This document shows positions 36,896-45,639 of a stretch of DNA of 64,000 nt, piece after piece. The stretch comes from Lachnospiraceae bacterium (GTDB lineage Bacteria > Bacillota > Clostridia > Lachnospirales > Lachnospiraceae). Position 1 is the first letter of the stretch; each line of letters starts with the position of its first letter. The notes below the pieces were generated by a model. It had not been told where the DNA came from. It ran no database searches and saw nothing but the letters and a program-made list of their open reading frames with translations. The position numbers were made by a program, and so were the translations under genes. The stretch is taken from NCBI GenBank assembly GCA_021771695.1, contig JAETON010000005.1, positions 1-64,000 on the forward strand, written 5' to 3'.

Positions 36896-37327
36896 TTATG
36901 TATTTTCTAATAATTCGACGCTAATTTCCTGATTTTGAAATCTCTGTTCTAACGCCTCCAAAGCGTTAATATATCCTTTGTATCTTTTTCTTTTCCTCTT
37001 GTCATAGCTTCTCAGTTGATCTAAATAATCGTAAATACTAACGCCAATCACATCTTTTCCCAGAAAAGTCGTCCACGGTTGAAACTTAGCTAAAAAGCTG
37101 ATTCCCTTCATAATTTCTCCGCCAGTAATGATACCTTTTTCATCACATGCAATCATCACGATATATCCAACTGTCAGCCCGCCTTTCTTCTGTCCAAATC
37201 CAACATTGCCGAATTTATGTACTCTGTGAATCGCTTTCCGGTAATTTTTCATCTGCCAAACGCCTCCCAATGCCTGAATTACAAACATTACAAATACGAT
37301 GAAAAGCATCACTGATATTCCGCTCAT
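36896..37327 (-). CDS. gutM: GutM-like regulator/accessory protein of glucitol PTS
   Basis: A 143-residue protein of the GutM/SrlM family. An N-terminal membrane helix (about 4-22; VMLFIVFVMFVIQALGG) is followed by a soluble part with KFGNVGFGQKKGGLTVGYIVMIACDEKG, characteristic of the family. In E. coli SrlM is an activator of the glucitol operon. It is the first gene of the polyol operon, with TAGGAGGAATAGGGA before the ATG. Confidence 0.88.
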   Translation of the reverse strand: MSGISVMLFIVFVMFVIQALGGVWQMKNYRKAIHRVHKFGNVGFGQKKGGLTVGYIVMIACDEKGIITGGEIMKGISFLAKFQPWTTFLGKDVIGVSIYDYLDQLRSYDKRKRKRYKGYINALEALEQRFQNQEISVELLENT

Positions 37328-37377
37328 TCCCTATTCCTCCTATCTCATACTTATCATTACTTTTATGTAATATTTTT

Positions 37378-37389
37378 ACATTTAAATGT
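37378..37389. promoter_or_regulatory. 12-bp palindrome ahead of gutM operon
   Basis: A perfect palindrome ACATTTAAATGT lies about 50 bases upstream of gutM, directly downstream of a TTGAAA that could be the -35 box of the operon promoter. It is a candidate operator for the SorC-type regulator encoded upstream. Confidence 0.4.
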
Positions 37390-37392
37390 TTC

Positions 37393-37452
37393 AAAAATAA
37401 AAAGACTCACCCAAAATATTTTTAAATTTTCAATTGTTTCTGATGAGTCTTT
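37393..37452 (-). terminator. Terminator after sorC-type regulator gene
   Basis: On the minus strand, AAAGACTCA (37444-37452) pairs with TGAGTCTTT (37401-37409), followed by TTATTTTT. It ends the regulator transcript just before the gutM operon promoter region. Confidence 0.8.
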
Positions 37453-37474
37453 CTCTTACTAATGCATTTATACT

Positions 37475-38443
37475 CTAAAGTAACTTTTCGGCGCATTCGT
37501 TATTGGTAATCAGCATATTAATAAATCTGCCTTTAATAGCACCTTTGATTGCCTCTGCCCGGTCTGCACCGCCGCCGATTCCAATTCGATTCCGCACCTT
37601 TAAAATCATTTTTTTGGTCATTCCGGCAACCCTTTCATTAAATTCCTGAAACTTTTCGGTATTACCATCTTTATCAAAAAACTGAAGAGCTACGTTTCCT
37701 ACAACACCATTTTCAATGAATCTTTTAATTTCTTCATCACTGATATATCCGGCCTGCATTAATGTTGAATCTGTTCCAGAGGATGTAGAACCAATTCCCA
37801 TTATTAAGGTGTCCAGCTTCTGAATATCGTTATAGATAAAATTGATTGTCTTTTCTTTCAAAAAATCTTCTTTTACCTTTTTGTTGGAAAATAATGCTGG
37901 TGATAAAAACTGTGAATATGTACCGCCAAATTTCTTTGCATACTCTCTGACAATCTGATTGCTCTGCACATCCATACCGTGAATAGTACTTGGGCTGATA
38001 CCTCCTATGATCGGTACGAACATATAGTGATTTTCTTTGGGAAAAGCTCGTTTTACTTTTGCAACGTTGTGCAGAGTAAATCCCATGGTGACTCCAATAT
38101 AATCGCCATCTTTAAAAAACTGAGACAGATAAAGTGCTGCCCTTTCATACAAACGGGAAATCGATTCTGTATTGGTATCTAAAGCACTGCTCTCCACTAC
38201 GATTACTTCTTTTAATCCATATTTCCGTTCCAATTCTTTTTCAAGTTTCCCATAAGAAAACTGTACAGGATTTATGACTTCCACTTTTACAATGCCGCTT
38301 TGTTTTCCCTTTTGAAGCATTCGAGATATAGTTGCTCTGGAAATCCCAAGATAATCACTGATTTCCTGCTGCCGCATATTATCTTCATAATATAAGCTGC
38401 AAACTTTATAAATTAATCTCCAGTCGTCTACGATTTTCTTCAA
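37475..38443 (-). CDS. SorC family sugar-binding transcriptional regulator
   Basis: A 322-residue SorC/DeoR-like regulator. The start is a TTG at 38441-38443, supported by GGAAGGAG 6 bases upstream. The N-terminal HTH (about 18-45) has MRQQEISDYLGISRATISRMLQKG. The rest is the SorC sugar-phosphate-binding domain with GVTMGFTLHNV, IGGIS, the MGIGSTSSGTDS loop, and RIGIGGGADRAEAIKGA near the end. Such regulators respond to phosphorylated sugars. It lies immediately upstream of the polyol PTS operon in the same direction and most likely controls it. Confidence 0.92.
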   Translation of the reverse strand: MKKIVDDWRLIYKVCSLYYEDNMRQQEISDYLGISRATISRMLQKGKQSGIVKVEVINPVQFSYGKLEKELERKYGLKEVIVVESSALDTNTESISRLYERAALYLSQFFKDGDYIGVTMGFTLHNVAKVKRAFPKENHYMFVPIIGGISPSTIHGMDVQSNQIVREYAKKFGGTYSQFLSPALFSNKKVKEDFLKEKTINFIYNDIQKLDTLIMGIGSTSSGTDSTLMQAGYISDEEIKRFIENGVVGNVALQFFDKDGNTEKFQEFNERVAGMTKKMILKVRNRIGIGGGADRAEAIKGAIKGRFINMLITNNECAEKLL

Positions 38444-38485
38444 CAGATACTCCTTCCTGAAACATCATATGAACTTTATGCATAT

Positions 38486-38513
38486 ATTCTATCAAAATAT
38501 ATTTTTATATCAA
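38486..38513 (-). promoter_or_regulatory. Promoter of sorC-type gene
   Basis: On the minus strand, TTGATA (38508-38513), 16 bases, then TAGAAT (38486-38491). Just upstream, TTGC and GCAA half-sites around 38511-38545 could bind the regulator itself. Confidence 0.5.
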
Positions 38514-38611
38514 TGCAATATTGCTGAACATATGTCAAAGTGCAATGTTTCCTCATGTATACATTTACATATTTTCTAAGACTTTGTGAAATAATTGACA
38601 GATATTTTTGT

Positions 38612-38653
38612 ATAAAAAAATGCTTTCAAATCACCCTTTTGATTCAAAAGCAT
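38612..38653 (-). terminator. Terminator after dapB
   Basis: On the minus strand a 14-bp stem (38640-38653 with 38620-38633, two G-U pairs, 6-base loop) is followed by a run of T. It lies 27 bases beyond the dapB stop. Confidence 0.85.
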
Positions 38654-38679
38654 CTTTCTCTTTTTATATTTCTATCATA

Positions 38680-39435
38680 TTATCCAATCACATCGCTCAT
38701 ATCATACATACCAGCCGATTTCCCTGCCAGATAAAGTGCTGCACTGACTGCACCTTTTCCAAAGACAGCTCTGGAATAAGCTGTATGCTTCAATTCAATA
38801 ACTTCATCCTGTCCCGCAAAAATCACTTCGTGTTCTCCCACAATGGTTCCTCCGCGGACAGCAGAAATACCAATCTCTTTCTTTGGACGCTGCTCTCTTC
38901 TCTGGCTGCGGTCATAAACAAACTCATATTCATTATCTAACGGTTCATTGACTGCTTCTGCAAGAGCAAGAGCAGTACCAGATGGTGCATCTATTTTTCT
39001 GCGATGATGTTTTTCTACAATATCAATATCAAATCCTGCATCTGCCAATAACTTTGTCATGGATTTTAACAGTTTAAACAATGTATTAATTCCTAGTGAC
39101 ATGTTTGCCGAACGAAGAATTGCAACCTTTTTACTTGCTTCTTCTACCTTAACAAGCTGTTCGTCACTTAATCCAGTCGTACAAAGCACCAGCGGAATCT
39201 GTTTTTCTACTGCATAATCAAGCAGTGCATCGACTGCAGGTGCAGCAGAAAAATCAATAATCACATCTATATCTACATCACAATCTGCAAGATTGGTAAA
39301 AACCGGATATTCATTATGTCCGTCATCTACGCGGTCAACACCTGCTGCCATTACAGCATCGTCTGTCTCTTCAATAATCTTGCTGATTACCTGTCCCATG
39401 ACTCCATTACAGCCATGCATCATAATTTTTGTCAT
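38680..39435 (-). CDS. dapB: 4-hydroxy-tetrahydrodipicolinate reductase
   Basis: A 251-residue enzyme of lysine and diaminopimelate synthesis, using NAD(P)H to reduce the DapA product. The Rossmann motif MMHGCNGVMGQVI is at the N-terminus, the catalytic motif EKHHRRKIDAPSGTA near residue 145, and the C-terminal AALYLAGKSAGMYDM motif is present. It starts 13 bases after dapA and is followed by a terminator, so the two form an operon. Confidence 0.97.
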   Translation of the reverse strand: MTKIMMHGCNGVMGQVISKIIEETDDAVMAAGVDRVDDGHNEYPVFTNLADCDVDIDVIIDFSAAPAVDALLDYAVEKQIPLVLCTTGLSDEQLVKVEEASKKVAILRSANMSLGINTLFKLLKSMTKLLADAGFDIDIVEKHHRRKIDAPSGTALALAEAVNEPLDNEYEFVYDRSQRREQRPKKEIGISAVRGGTIVGEHEVIFAGQDEVIELKHTAYSRAVFGKGAVSAALYLAGKSAGMYDMSDVIG

Positions 39436-39448
39436 CGTTTGTAACTCC

Positions 39449-40333
39449 TTAAAGAATTCCTGTTTCTTTCATTGCCTTTACTAATAATTCTGCATTTGCT
39501 TCTTCCATCTCAGTTAATGGACGTCTCAAAATATCACGGCAGTATCCCATCTCTGCCACTGCACGTTTTACTGGAATCGGATTCACTTCACAGAATAATT
39601 TATGAATCACATCCAAATATTTCAGCTGGATTTCTTTACTTCCCTGAATATCTCCAGCCATAAACTTCGCAACCATATCATGGGTTTCTTTTGGTGCCAC
39701 ATTGGAAAGTACAGAAATAACACCCTTTCCGCCAAGAGATAAAACAGGCAGTACCTGATCGTCGTTTCCAGAATAAATATCTAAATCTCCCTGACTTTCA
39801 TAAGCCACTGTAGCTACCTGAGATAAATCACCGCTTGCTTCTTTGATTGCAACAACATTTTCTGCTGTTTTGGCAATCTTAGCTGCTGTTTTTGGCTGGA
39901 TATTTGTTCCGGTCCTTCCAGGAACATTATACATAATAATTGGAACATCCACTGCTCCTGCAATTGTTGTATAGTATTCTTCCAGCCCTCCCTGTGTTGC
40001 TTTATTATAATATGGTGTTACAACCAGCAGAGCATCTGCTCCCACACCCTGCGCTCTTTTTCCCAGATACAATGCCTCTTCTGTACAATTTGCACCTGCT
40101 CCTGCAATTACAGGAACACGTTTATTTACATGAGAAACACAAGCCCCGATAACATCAATCTGTTCATCGTGGCTCATTGTAGATGCTTCTCCTGTTGTTC
40201 CACAAATAATGATACTGTCTGTTCCATTGTCAATCTGAAAATCAATAAATTTTTCCAACTGATCATAATCAACAGATAAATCCTCTTTAAATGGTGTAAT
40301 TAATGCAACCCCTGCACCTGTAAATATTGACAT
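39449..40333 (-). CDS. dapA: 4-hydroxy-tetrahydrodipicolinate synthase
   Basis: A 294-residue class I aldolase-type enzyme that condenses pyruvate with aspartate semialdehyde. GTTGEASTMS near residue 45, the tyrosine in IIMYNVPGRTG (about 133) and the Schiff-base lysine in VVAIKEASGD (about 161) are in place. AGGAGGAAGAATAGC precedes the ATG. No lysine riboswitch is seen in the short leader. Confidence 0.97.
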   Translation of the reverse strand: MSIFTGAGVALITPFKEDLSVDYDQLEKFIDFQIDNGTDSIIICGTTGEASTMSHDEQIDVIGACVSHVNKRVPVIAGAGANCTEEALYLGKRAQGVGADALLVVTPYYNKATQGGLEEYYTTIAGAVDVPIIMYNVPGRTGTNIQPKTAAKIAKTAENVVAIKEASGDLSQVATVAYESQGDLDIYSGNDDQVLPVLSLGGKGVISVLSNVAPKETHDMVAKFMAGDIQGSKEIQLKYLDVIHKLFCEVNPIPVKRAVAEMGYCRDILRRPLTEMEEANAELLVKAMKETGIL

Positions 40334-40362
40334 GCTATTCTTCCTCCTATCATCTTATGTAA

Positions 40363-40381
40363 AAGTACGCACTGCGTACTT
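40363..40381 (-). terminator. Short hairpin between adenosyltransferase gene and dapA
   Basis: AAGTACGC (40363-40370) and GCGTACTT (40374-40381) form an 8-bp stem; on the minus strand it is followed by TTTTAC. It lies 12 bases past the upstream gene and could be a weak terminator or a dapA leader hairpin. Confidence 0.5.
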
Positions 40382-40392
40382 AAATTTACTGT

Positions 40393-40881
40393 TTAAGACT
40401 CTTTGACTATATCAATACAGTAAGCAGCATCAACATAATCCAACAGTTCTTTTGGAAGACTTCTTCCGGTCATCAAAATATTCTGTTCTTCATCGCGTTC
40501 TTGTAGAAGATGAATCAAATCCGTCGGTTTAATCAGCCCCAAATCCAAAAGTCCAAGAATTTCATCCAGCACAAGAACATCACACTGTCTTGTATCCAGC
40601 ACTTTTCTGGCATATTTCAATCCATTGAAAATATAATGATCCTGTTCCTTTTTCTCATCTTCATTCAGATCTTTGTACTGTTTGTCATACTTTTCAAAAC
40701 GAAAAAGCTGTACTTCCGGCTCCAGTCTCCGAATCAAGCTGATATCTCCCGTATCTTTTCCTTTCAGGAATTGTACGACAATGACCTGTCTTTCTTGGCC
40801 TGCCGCTTTTACACAATGGCCTATGGCACAGGATGTTTTACCTTTTCCCGGTCCATAGTAAACTTCCACTCGTCCTTCCAT
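40393..40881 (-). CDS. cobO: Corrinoid adenosyltransferase (CobO/BtuR type)
   Basis: A 162-residue P-loop enzyme of the CobA/BtuR/CobO family, which transfers adenosyl from ATP to the reduced cobalt of corrinoids. The P-loop YYGPGKGKTSCAIG (about 9-20), FLKGKDTGD and the VLVLDEILG motif (near residue 103) identify it. It is slightly shorter than the enterobacterial enzyme. No cobalamin riboswitch is seen upstream. It stands alone here, so it probably serves B12 salvage. Confidence 0.88.
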   Translation of the reverse strand: MEGRVEVYYGPGKGKTSCAIGHCVKAAGQERQVIVVQFLKGKDTGDISLIRRLEPEVQLFRFEKYDKQYKDLNEDEKKEQDHYIFNGLKYARKVLDTRQCDVLVLDEILGLLDLGLIKPTDLIHLLQERDEEQNILMTGRSLPKELLDYVDAAYCIDIVKES

Positions 40882-40921
40882 CTTCTCACCTCAAAGAATC
40901 TTCCTTTTGTAATATTGGTTT

Positions 40922-40927
40922 ATTATA
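40922..40927 (-). promoter_or_regulatory. Extended -10 promoter of adenosyltransferase gene
   Basis: On the minus strand TGA-TATAAT (-10 at 40922-40927), without a convincing -35, lies about 40 bases upstream of the start codon at 40881. Confidence 0.4.
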
Positions 40928-40952
40928 TCATTTTTGATACAAGAAATCCATT

Positions 40953-41588
40953 TTATTCTTCATCCTTTTCATGAAATTCCAATTTATTTACAGAAACTTC
41001 ATATGCAACACGTTTCACAGACTCATTTTCTCCAATTCGCTTTTGATATTCCCTGCTTTGAATTCGTCCAATTAGTTCAATTCTAGAACCTATTTCCAGA
41101 TTCCCTGCAAATCTGGCATTTCGTCCCCAGCAAATACATGGTATGTAATCAGATTTCCCATAAGAACGGTTTACCGCCAGAAGTATATCGCAGATTTCCC
41201 TTCCTAAAGGTGTCATGCGGTATACCGGCTGTTTACATATAAAACCGTCTAACACGATCTGATTTGGTTTCACATCTTCCATAGATTCCAAAAACTCGAT
41301 ATCACGGACAAATACAGACAAAATCAAATGATTCCTGTTTTCCTCATGTTTGTTGTAAGAGCGGAATTGCCCGCTTGCCTTCACTAAACTTCCTTGATAA
41401 TCTTTTGTAACATCAATTAAACGTTCTGATATAAGCAATGGTATCTCATCGGTCGCTTCACTTAATCTGTTTACTAAAAGTTTGACTGTGTAAAATCCTT
41501 CTCCAAAAATCTCATGGCTGTACTCGAAACCTGAACTGATTCGGCCTGCCACCTCCACTTGATTGTGATTGATTCCCTGTTCTGTCAT
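40953..41588 (-). CDS. Double OB-fold single-strand DNA-binding-like protein
   Basis: A 211-residue protein. The start at 41588 (MTEQGINHNQVEV) is chosen because AAGGGAGAAAGAG lies upstream; an in-frame extension has no site. Two OB-fold stretches can be seen: about 8-105 (EVAGRISSGFEY; LVKASGQFRSYN) and about 115-205 (QIVLDGFICKQPVYRMTPLGREICDI; IPCICWGRNARFAG; IELIGRIQSREYQKR). The second matches SSB well. There is no acidic SSB tail ending in DIPF. It is probably an accessory SSB-like protein, not the main Ssb. Confidence 0.75.
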   Translation of the reverse strand: MTEQGINHNQVEVAGRISSGFEYSHEIFGEGFYTVKLLVNRLSEATDEIPLLISERLIDVTKDYQGSLVKASGQFRSYNKHEENRNHLILSVFVRDIEFLESMEDVKPNQIVLDGFICKQPVYRMTPLGREICDILLAVNRSYGKSDYIPCICWGRNARFAGNLEIGSRIELIGRIQSREYQKRIGENESVKRVAYEVSVNKLEFHEKDEE

Positions 41589-41733
41589 ACTCTTTCTCCC
41601 TTCTTGTGTCAATTTGTATACTTTAAAGAGTATTCCAAATTGAACACAAATAGAAGAAAAATCCTTCGACAAAGTTTTACCACATTTTCCGACATTTTAA
41701 AGAAGAACCCTATGAAAAATAAAATTGGCGGTA

Positions 41734-43554
41734 TTATGAAAATTTGGCACGTTTTCTTAACGTCGGATCCAAAATCTTCTTACGAATACGAATATTTTCA
41801 GGTGTAATTTCAAGCAGCTCATCTGTATCAATAAATTCCAATGCCTGCTCCAAACTTAAAATCTTCGGTGGAGATAATTTTAATGCATCATCAGAACCAG
41901 ACGCACGGGTATTTGTAAGTTTCTTTGTGCGGCAGACATTGATTTCAATATCCTCTGTTTTCCCTGTCTGTCCTACAACCATTCCACCATAAACCTTCTC
42001 TCCCGGTCCTACAAAAAGAGTTCCTCTTTCTTGTGCATTAAATAAACCATAAGTAATTGTCTCTCCAGCTTCAAAAGCAATTAAAGAACCTTGTTTTCGA
42101 TACTGAATATCTCCCTTATATGGACCGTATCCATCAAATAATGTATTTAAAATACCATTTCCCTTGGTATCTGTCATGAACTCTCCACGATAACCAATTA
42201 ATCCACGAGATGGAATGGAAAATTCCAATCTGGAATAGCCGCCGCTTGCCATAGACATGTTCTGCAGCTCTCCTTTTCTCTGGCTCAGCTTTTCAATGAC
42301 TGCCCCGGCAAACTCTTCTGGAACATCCACAACTGCAATTTCCATTGGCTCTAATTTCTTACCTTTCTCATCAGTCCGGTATAAGACTTCTGCTTTGCTG
42401 ACTGCAAATTCATAACCTTCCCGGCGCATATTTTCAATTAACACAGATAAATGCAGTTCTCCCCGTCCTGAAACCTTGAAACTATCTGTTTCTTCTGTCT
42501 CTTCTACACGCAGACTGACATCGGTATTCAATTCTCTCATTAAACGATCTCTTAAATGTCTGGAAGTTACATATTTCCCTTCCAATCCAGCCAAAGGACT
42601 GTCATTTACCATAAACTGCATAGAAATTGTCGGTTCTGAAATCTTCTGGAATGGAATAGCCTCGGCACCTTCTGCATCGCAGATCGTATCTCCGATGGAA
42701 AGATCTGAAATCCCGGAAATTGCAACAATTGATCCAACATTTGCCTCTTTCACATCTACTTTATCCAGTCCTTCAAATTCATACAATTTTGTAATTCTGA
42801 CTTTCTCTTTTTTCTCTGGATCATGAGCATTCACAACCACACATTCTTTGTTCACCGCAATAGAACCATTATCTACTTTTCCAATTCCAATACGTCCTAC
42901 ATATTCATTATAATCAATCGTGCTAATCAACATTTGCAGCGGTTTTTCCGGATCTCCCTCAGGTGCTTCGATATGATTTACAATCGTATCAAATAAAGGC
43001 TTCATATCCTTCTTTTCGTCCTCCATATCAAGCACTGCAAACCCAGCTTTTGCAGATGCAAATACAAACGGACAATCTAACTGTTTATCCCCTGCATCCA
43101 GTTCCATCAAAAGTTCTAATGTCTCATCTACAACTTCATCTGGTCTTGCTTCCGGACGGTCTACTTTATTCACACATACAATCACAGATAAATCCAATTC
43201 TAAAGCTTTTTTTAACACAAATTTTGTCTGAGGCATTGGACCTTCAAAAGCATCTACTACCAATACAACACCATTTACCATTTTCAGAACACGCTCTACT
43301 TCACCTCCAAAATCTGCATGTCCAGGTGTATCAATAATATTAATTTTTATTCCATTATATACGACACCTGTGTTTTTTGAAAGAATCGTAATTCCACGTT
43401 CTTTTTCAATATCGTTAGAGTCCATAACTCTTTCGGCAACTTCCTGATTTTCACGAAAAGTGCCGCTTTGTTTCAGTAATTCGTCGACTAATGTCGTTTT
43501 CCCATGATCAACATGGGCAATAATCGCAATATTTCTGATGTCTTCTCTCTTCAT
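41734..43554 (-). CDS. typA: Ribosome-binding GTPase TypA/BipA
   Basis: A 606-residue translational GTPase related to EF-G. G1 [16 protein letters not shown] is at residues 15-30, the switch [12 protein letters not shown] and G3 DTPGHADF follow, and G4 is [13 protein letters not shown]. The TypA-specific C-terminal region has [17 protein letters not shown] and [17 protein letters not shown]. It acts in ribosome assembly and stress adaptation. A promoter lies at 43601-43629. Confidence 0.98.
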   Translation of the reverse strand: MKREDIRNIAIIAHVDHGKTTLVDELLKQSGTFRENQEVAERVMDSNDIEKERGITILSKNTGVVYNGIKINIIDTPGHADFGGEVERVLKMVNGVVLVVDAFEGPMPQTKFVLKKALELDLSVIVCVNKVDRPEARPDEVVDETLELLMELDAGDKQLDCPFVFASAKAGFAVLDMEDEKKDMKPLFDTIVNHIEAPEGDPEKPLQMLISTIDYNEYVGRIGIGKVDNGSIAVNKECVVVNAHDPEKKEKVRITKLYEFEGLDKVDVKEANVGSIVAISGISDLSIGDTICDAEGAEAIPFQKISEPTISMQFMVNDSPLAGLEGKYVTSRHLRDRLMRELNTDVSLRVEETEETDSFKVSGRGELHLSVLIENMRREGYEFAVSKAEVLYRTDEKGKKLEPMEIAVVDVPEEFAGAVIEKLSQRKGELQNMSMASGGYSRLEFSIPSRGLIGYRGEFMTDTKGNGILNTLFDGYGPYKGDIQYRKQGSLIAFEAGETITYGLFNAQERGTLFVGPGEKVYGGMVVGQTGKTEDIEINVCRTKKLTNTRASGSDDALKLSPPKILSLEQALEFIDTDELLEITPENIRIRKKILDPTLRKRAKFS

Positions 43555-43600
43555 CTATATCCTTCTTTCTTTATGTTCTGCAAAGCTCAATAACTGTGTT

Positions 43601-43629
43601 ATTCTATCACAAAGATACAAAGGATTCAA
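43601..43629 (-). promoter_or_regulatory. typA promoter
   Basis: On the minus strand, TTGAAT (43624-43629), 17 bases, then TAGAAT (43601-43606), with a leader of about 45 bases ending in AGAAGGATATAG. Confidence 0.65.
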
Positions 43630-43646
43630 ATTTTCCTGTTTTTTTC

Positions 43647-44279
43647 TTATTTTGTTCCGAAAATTCGGTCTCCTGCATCTCCAAGTCCCGGCATGATATA
43701 TCCATGTTCATTTAGTCCCCGGTCAACTTCTCCACAATAAATCTGAATATCCGGATGTTTCTCTGACAAATATTTTACTCCTTCGGGAGCTGCAAGGATG
43801 GACACAAATTTAATCTGCTTTGCCCCCTGTTTTTTTACAAATTCTACGGCAGCATCCGCAGAACCACCAGTTGCCAGCATAGGATCTACGATCAATACCA
43901 GTCTCTGGTCAATATCTACCGGAAGTTTGCAATAATATTCTTTTGGTTCCAATGTCTCCTCATCTCGATACATTCCCACATGACCGACTTTTGCAGTTGG
44001 AACCAAAGACAGCATTCCATCTACCATTCCAAGACCTGCCCTTAAAATTGGTACAATTGCTAATTTTTTTCCTTTAATCATTGGTCCTTTTGTTTTTTCC
44101 ATTGGGGTTTCAATATCTACCAGTTCGGTTTCCAGATCTCTTAACACTTCGTATCCCATCAGCATAGCAATTTCACCAATCACTGTACGAAACTCCCTTG
44201 TTCCGCAGTCTTTGTTTCGGATCAATGAAATCTTATGTTTAATTAATGGATGCTCAAAAACCGTTACATTTTCTCTCAT
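43647..44279 (-). CDS. upp: Uracil phosphoribosyltransferase
   Basis: A 210-residue salvage enzyme making UMP from uracil and PRPP. The start at 44279 ([16 protein letters not shown]) is where the conserved family sequence begins and AAAGGAAA lies upstream. The PRPP motif is seen as [16 protein letters not shown] near residue 129, and the uracil-binding C-terminal segment as [23 protein letters not shown]. It is divergent from hydE. Confidence 0.97.
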   Translation of the reverse strand: MRENVTVFEHPLIKHKISLIRNKDCGTREFRTVIGEIAMLMGYEVLRDLETELVDIETPMEKTKGPMIKGKKLAIVPILRAGLGMVDGMLSLVPTAKVGHVGMYRDEETLEPKEYYCKLPVDIDQRLVLIVDPMLATGGSADAAVEFVKKQGAKQIKFVSILAAPEGVKYLSEKHPDIQIYCGEVDRGLNEHGYIMPGLGDAGDRIFGTK

Positions 44280-44396
44280 AATTTTTTCCTTTCTGAATTC
44301 CTTTCCATTTCTTTCTGAACTAATTTTAACACATTTCTTTTCTTTTTTCTCCTTAATATGATATATTTCTTTCATAGACATAAAGGAGAACTACTC

Positions 44397-45437
44397 ATGA
44401 ATACAAAAAACATTATTGATCAATTATATAGAGAACAGAATCTCTCTAGAAATGATTTCATTTTCCTGCTGAAACATTTCACCGAAAAAGATGCTGCTTA
44501 TATCGCTGCTTTTGCTCGGAAAGAAGCTCAAAAAATTTATGGCACCAGCGTATTTCCAAGAGGTTTAATCGAATTTACAAATTACTGCAAAAATAATTGT
44601 TATTACTGTGGTATTCGCAGCGGTAATGCAAATGCCAGCCGATATCGGCTGACAGAGAAACAAATTTTATCTGCCTGTGAAAATGGATATCAGTTAGGTT
44701 ATCGAAGTTTCGTTCTGCAAGGCGGAGAAGATCCATATTTCCATGATGAAAAAATGGCTGTAATCGTTGCAAAAATTCGTCAAAAATATCCTGATTGTGC
44801 CATTACGCTTTCTCTTGGAGAACGTTCTAGAAAAAGCTATCAAAAATTATTTGAAGCAGGTGCAAACCGTTATCTTTTACGCCATGAAACTGCAGATTCC
44901 AATCATTATCACATGCTTCATCCAGATAGTATGTCTTTAGAATACCGAAAAGAATGTCTTTGGAATTTAAAAGACATTGGATTTCATGTAGGAACCGGAT
45001 TTATGGTAGGTTCCCCATATCAAACCATGGAGAATCTTGCAGATGATTTATTATTTATCAAAAAATTGAACCCGCAAATGGTGGGAATCGGACCTTTTGT
45101 TCCCCATCACGATACAAAATTCCGAGATTGTCCTTCCGGCACAGTAGAACTAACAACATTTTTACTTAGCATTTTACGTTTGATGAATCATCATCTGTTA
45201 CTGCCATCCACCACTGCTCTTGGAACCATTGATCCAAAAGGACGTGAAAAAGGAATTCTCGCAGGTGCTAACGTTGTCATGCCAAACCTCTCTCCCGTGG
45301 CAGTCCGAAAAGACTATTCTCTATACGATAATAAAATCTGCACTGGAGAAGAGGCTGCAGAATGCGTTGGATGTCTTGGCAGACGAATAGAAAGCATTGG
45401 ATATCATCTGGAATTTACACGTGGAGATTATAGATAA
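44397..45437 (+). CDS. hydE: [FeFe]-hydrogenase maturase HydE (radical SAM)
   Basis: A 346-residue radical SAM protein. The start at 44397 follows AAAGGAG by 8 bases. The cluster motif CKNNCYYC (near residue 65) sits in FTNYCKNNCYYCGIRSGN, and GGEDPYF, LRHETAD and GFMVGSPYQT are typical of HydE and separate it from BioB. HydE takes part in building the H-cluster with HydF and HydG. Neither partner lies nearby, so they must be elsewhere in the genome. PylB is a related alternative but less likely. Confidence 0.92.
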   Translation: MNTKNIIDQLYREQNLSRNDFIFLLKHFTEKDAAYIAAFARKEAQKIYGTSVFPRGLIEFTNYCKNNCYYCGIRSGNANASRYRLTEKQILSACENGYQLGYRSFVLQGGEDPYFHDEKMAVIVAKIRQKYPDCAITLSLGERSRKSYQKLFEAGANRYLLRHETADSNHYHMLHPDSMSLEYRKECLWNLKDIGFHVGTGFMVGSPYQTMENLADDLLFIKKLNPQMVGIGPFVPHHDTKFRDCPSGTVELTTFLLSILRLMNHHLLLPSTTALGTIDPKGREKGILAGANVVMPNLSPVAVRKDYSLYDNKICTGEEAAECVGCLGRRIESIGYHLEFTRGDYR

Positions 45438-45574
45438 AAAGCTGCAATGCATCCTTCTTCCATAGTTTCCCCCTCCTTACAAAGTGCTGCATACACAACA
45501 TTCCCCTTTTTATAATGGAAGATCTCACTTACAGCCCCTTTATAATTGAATCCATAAATTTCCTGATGAAATAG
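45438..45574 (-). pseudogene. Possible coding remnant behind ftsZ terminator
   Basis: On the minus strand this gap can be read without a stop as a protein-like tail (for example GFNYKGAVSEIFHYKKGNVV, ending in AAFYL and a TAA at about 45438-45440), but no start codon with a ribosome site lies ahead of it, and the ftsZ terminator interrupts it. It may be the end of a lost gene, or chance. On the plus strand nothing is seen beyond the hydE 3' end. Confidence 0.25.
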
Positions 45575-45622
45575 AAAAATCCTGACAAAAGACTCCGAAA
45601 ATAGAGTCTTTCATCAGGATTT
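45575..45622 (-). terminator. Terminator after ftsZ
   Basis: On the minus strand AAATCCTGATGAAAGACTC pairs with GAGTCTTTTGTCAGGATTT (19 bp, nearly perfect) and is followed by TTTCTATTTC. It closes the dcw cluster 17 bases after ftsZ. Confidence 0.92.
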
Positions 45623-45639
45623 ATTCATCACCTTTTATT

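Noticed and set aside
40334..40392. Lysine riboswitch ahead of dapA
   Set aside because: The gap is under 60 bases and holds only a short hairpin; the L box needs about 180 bases.
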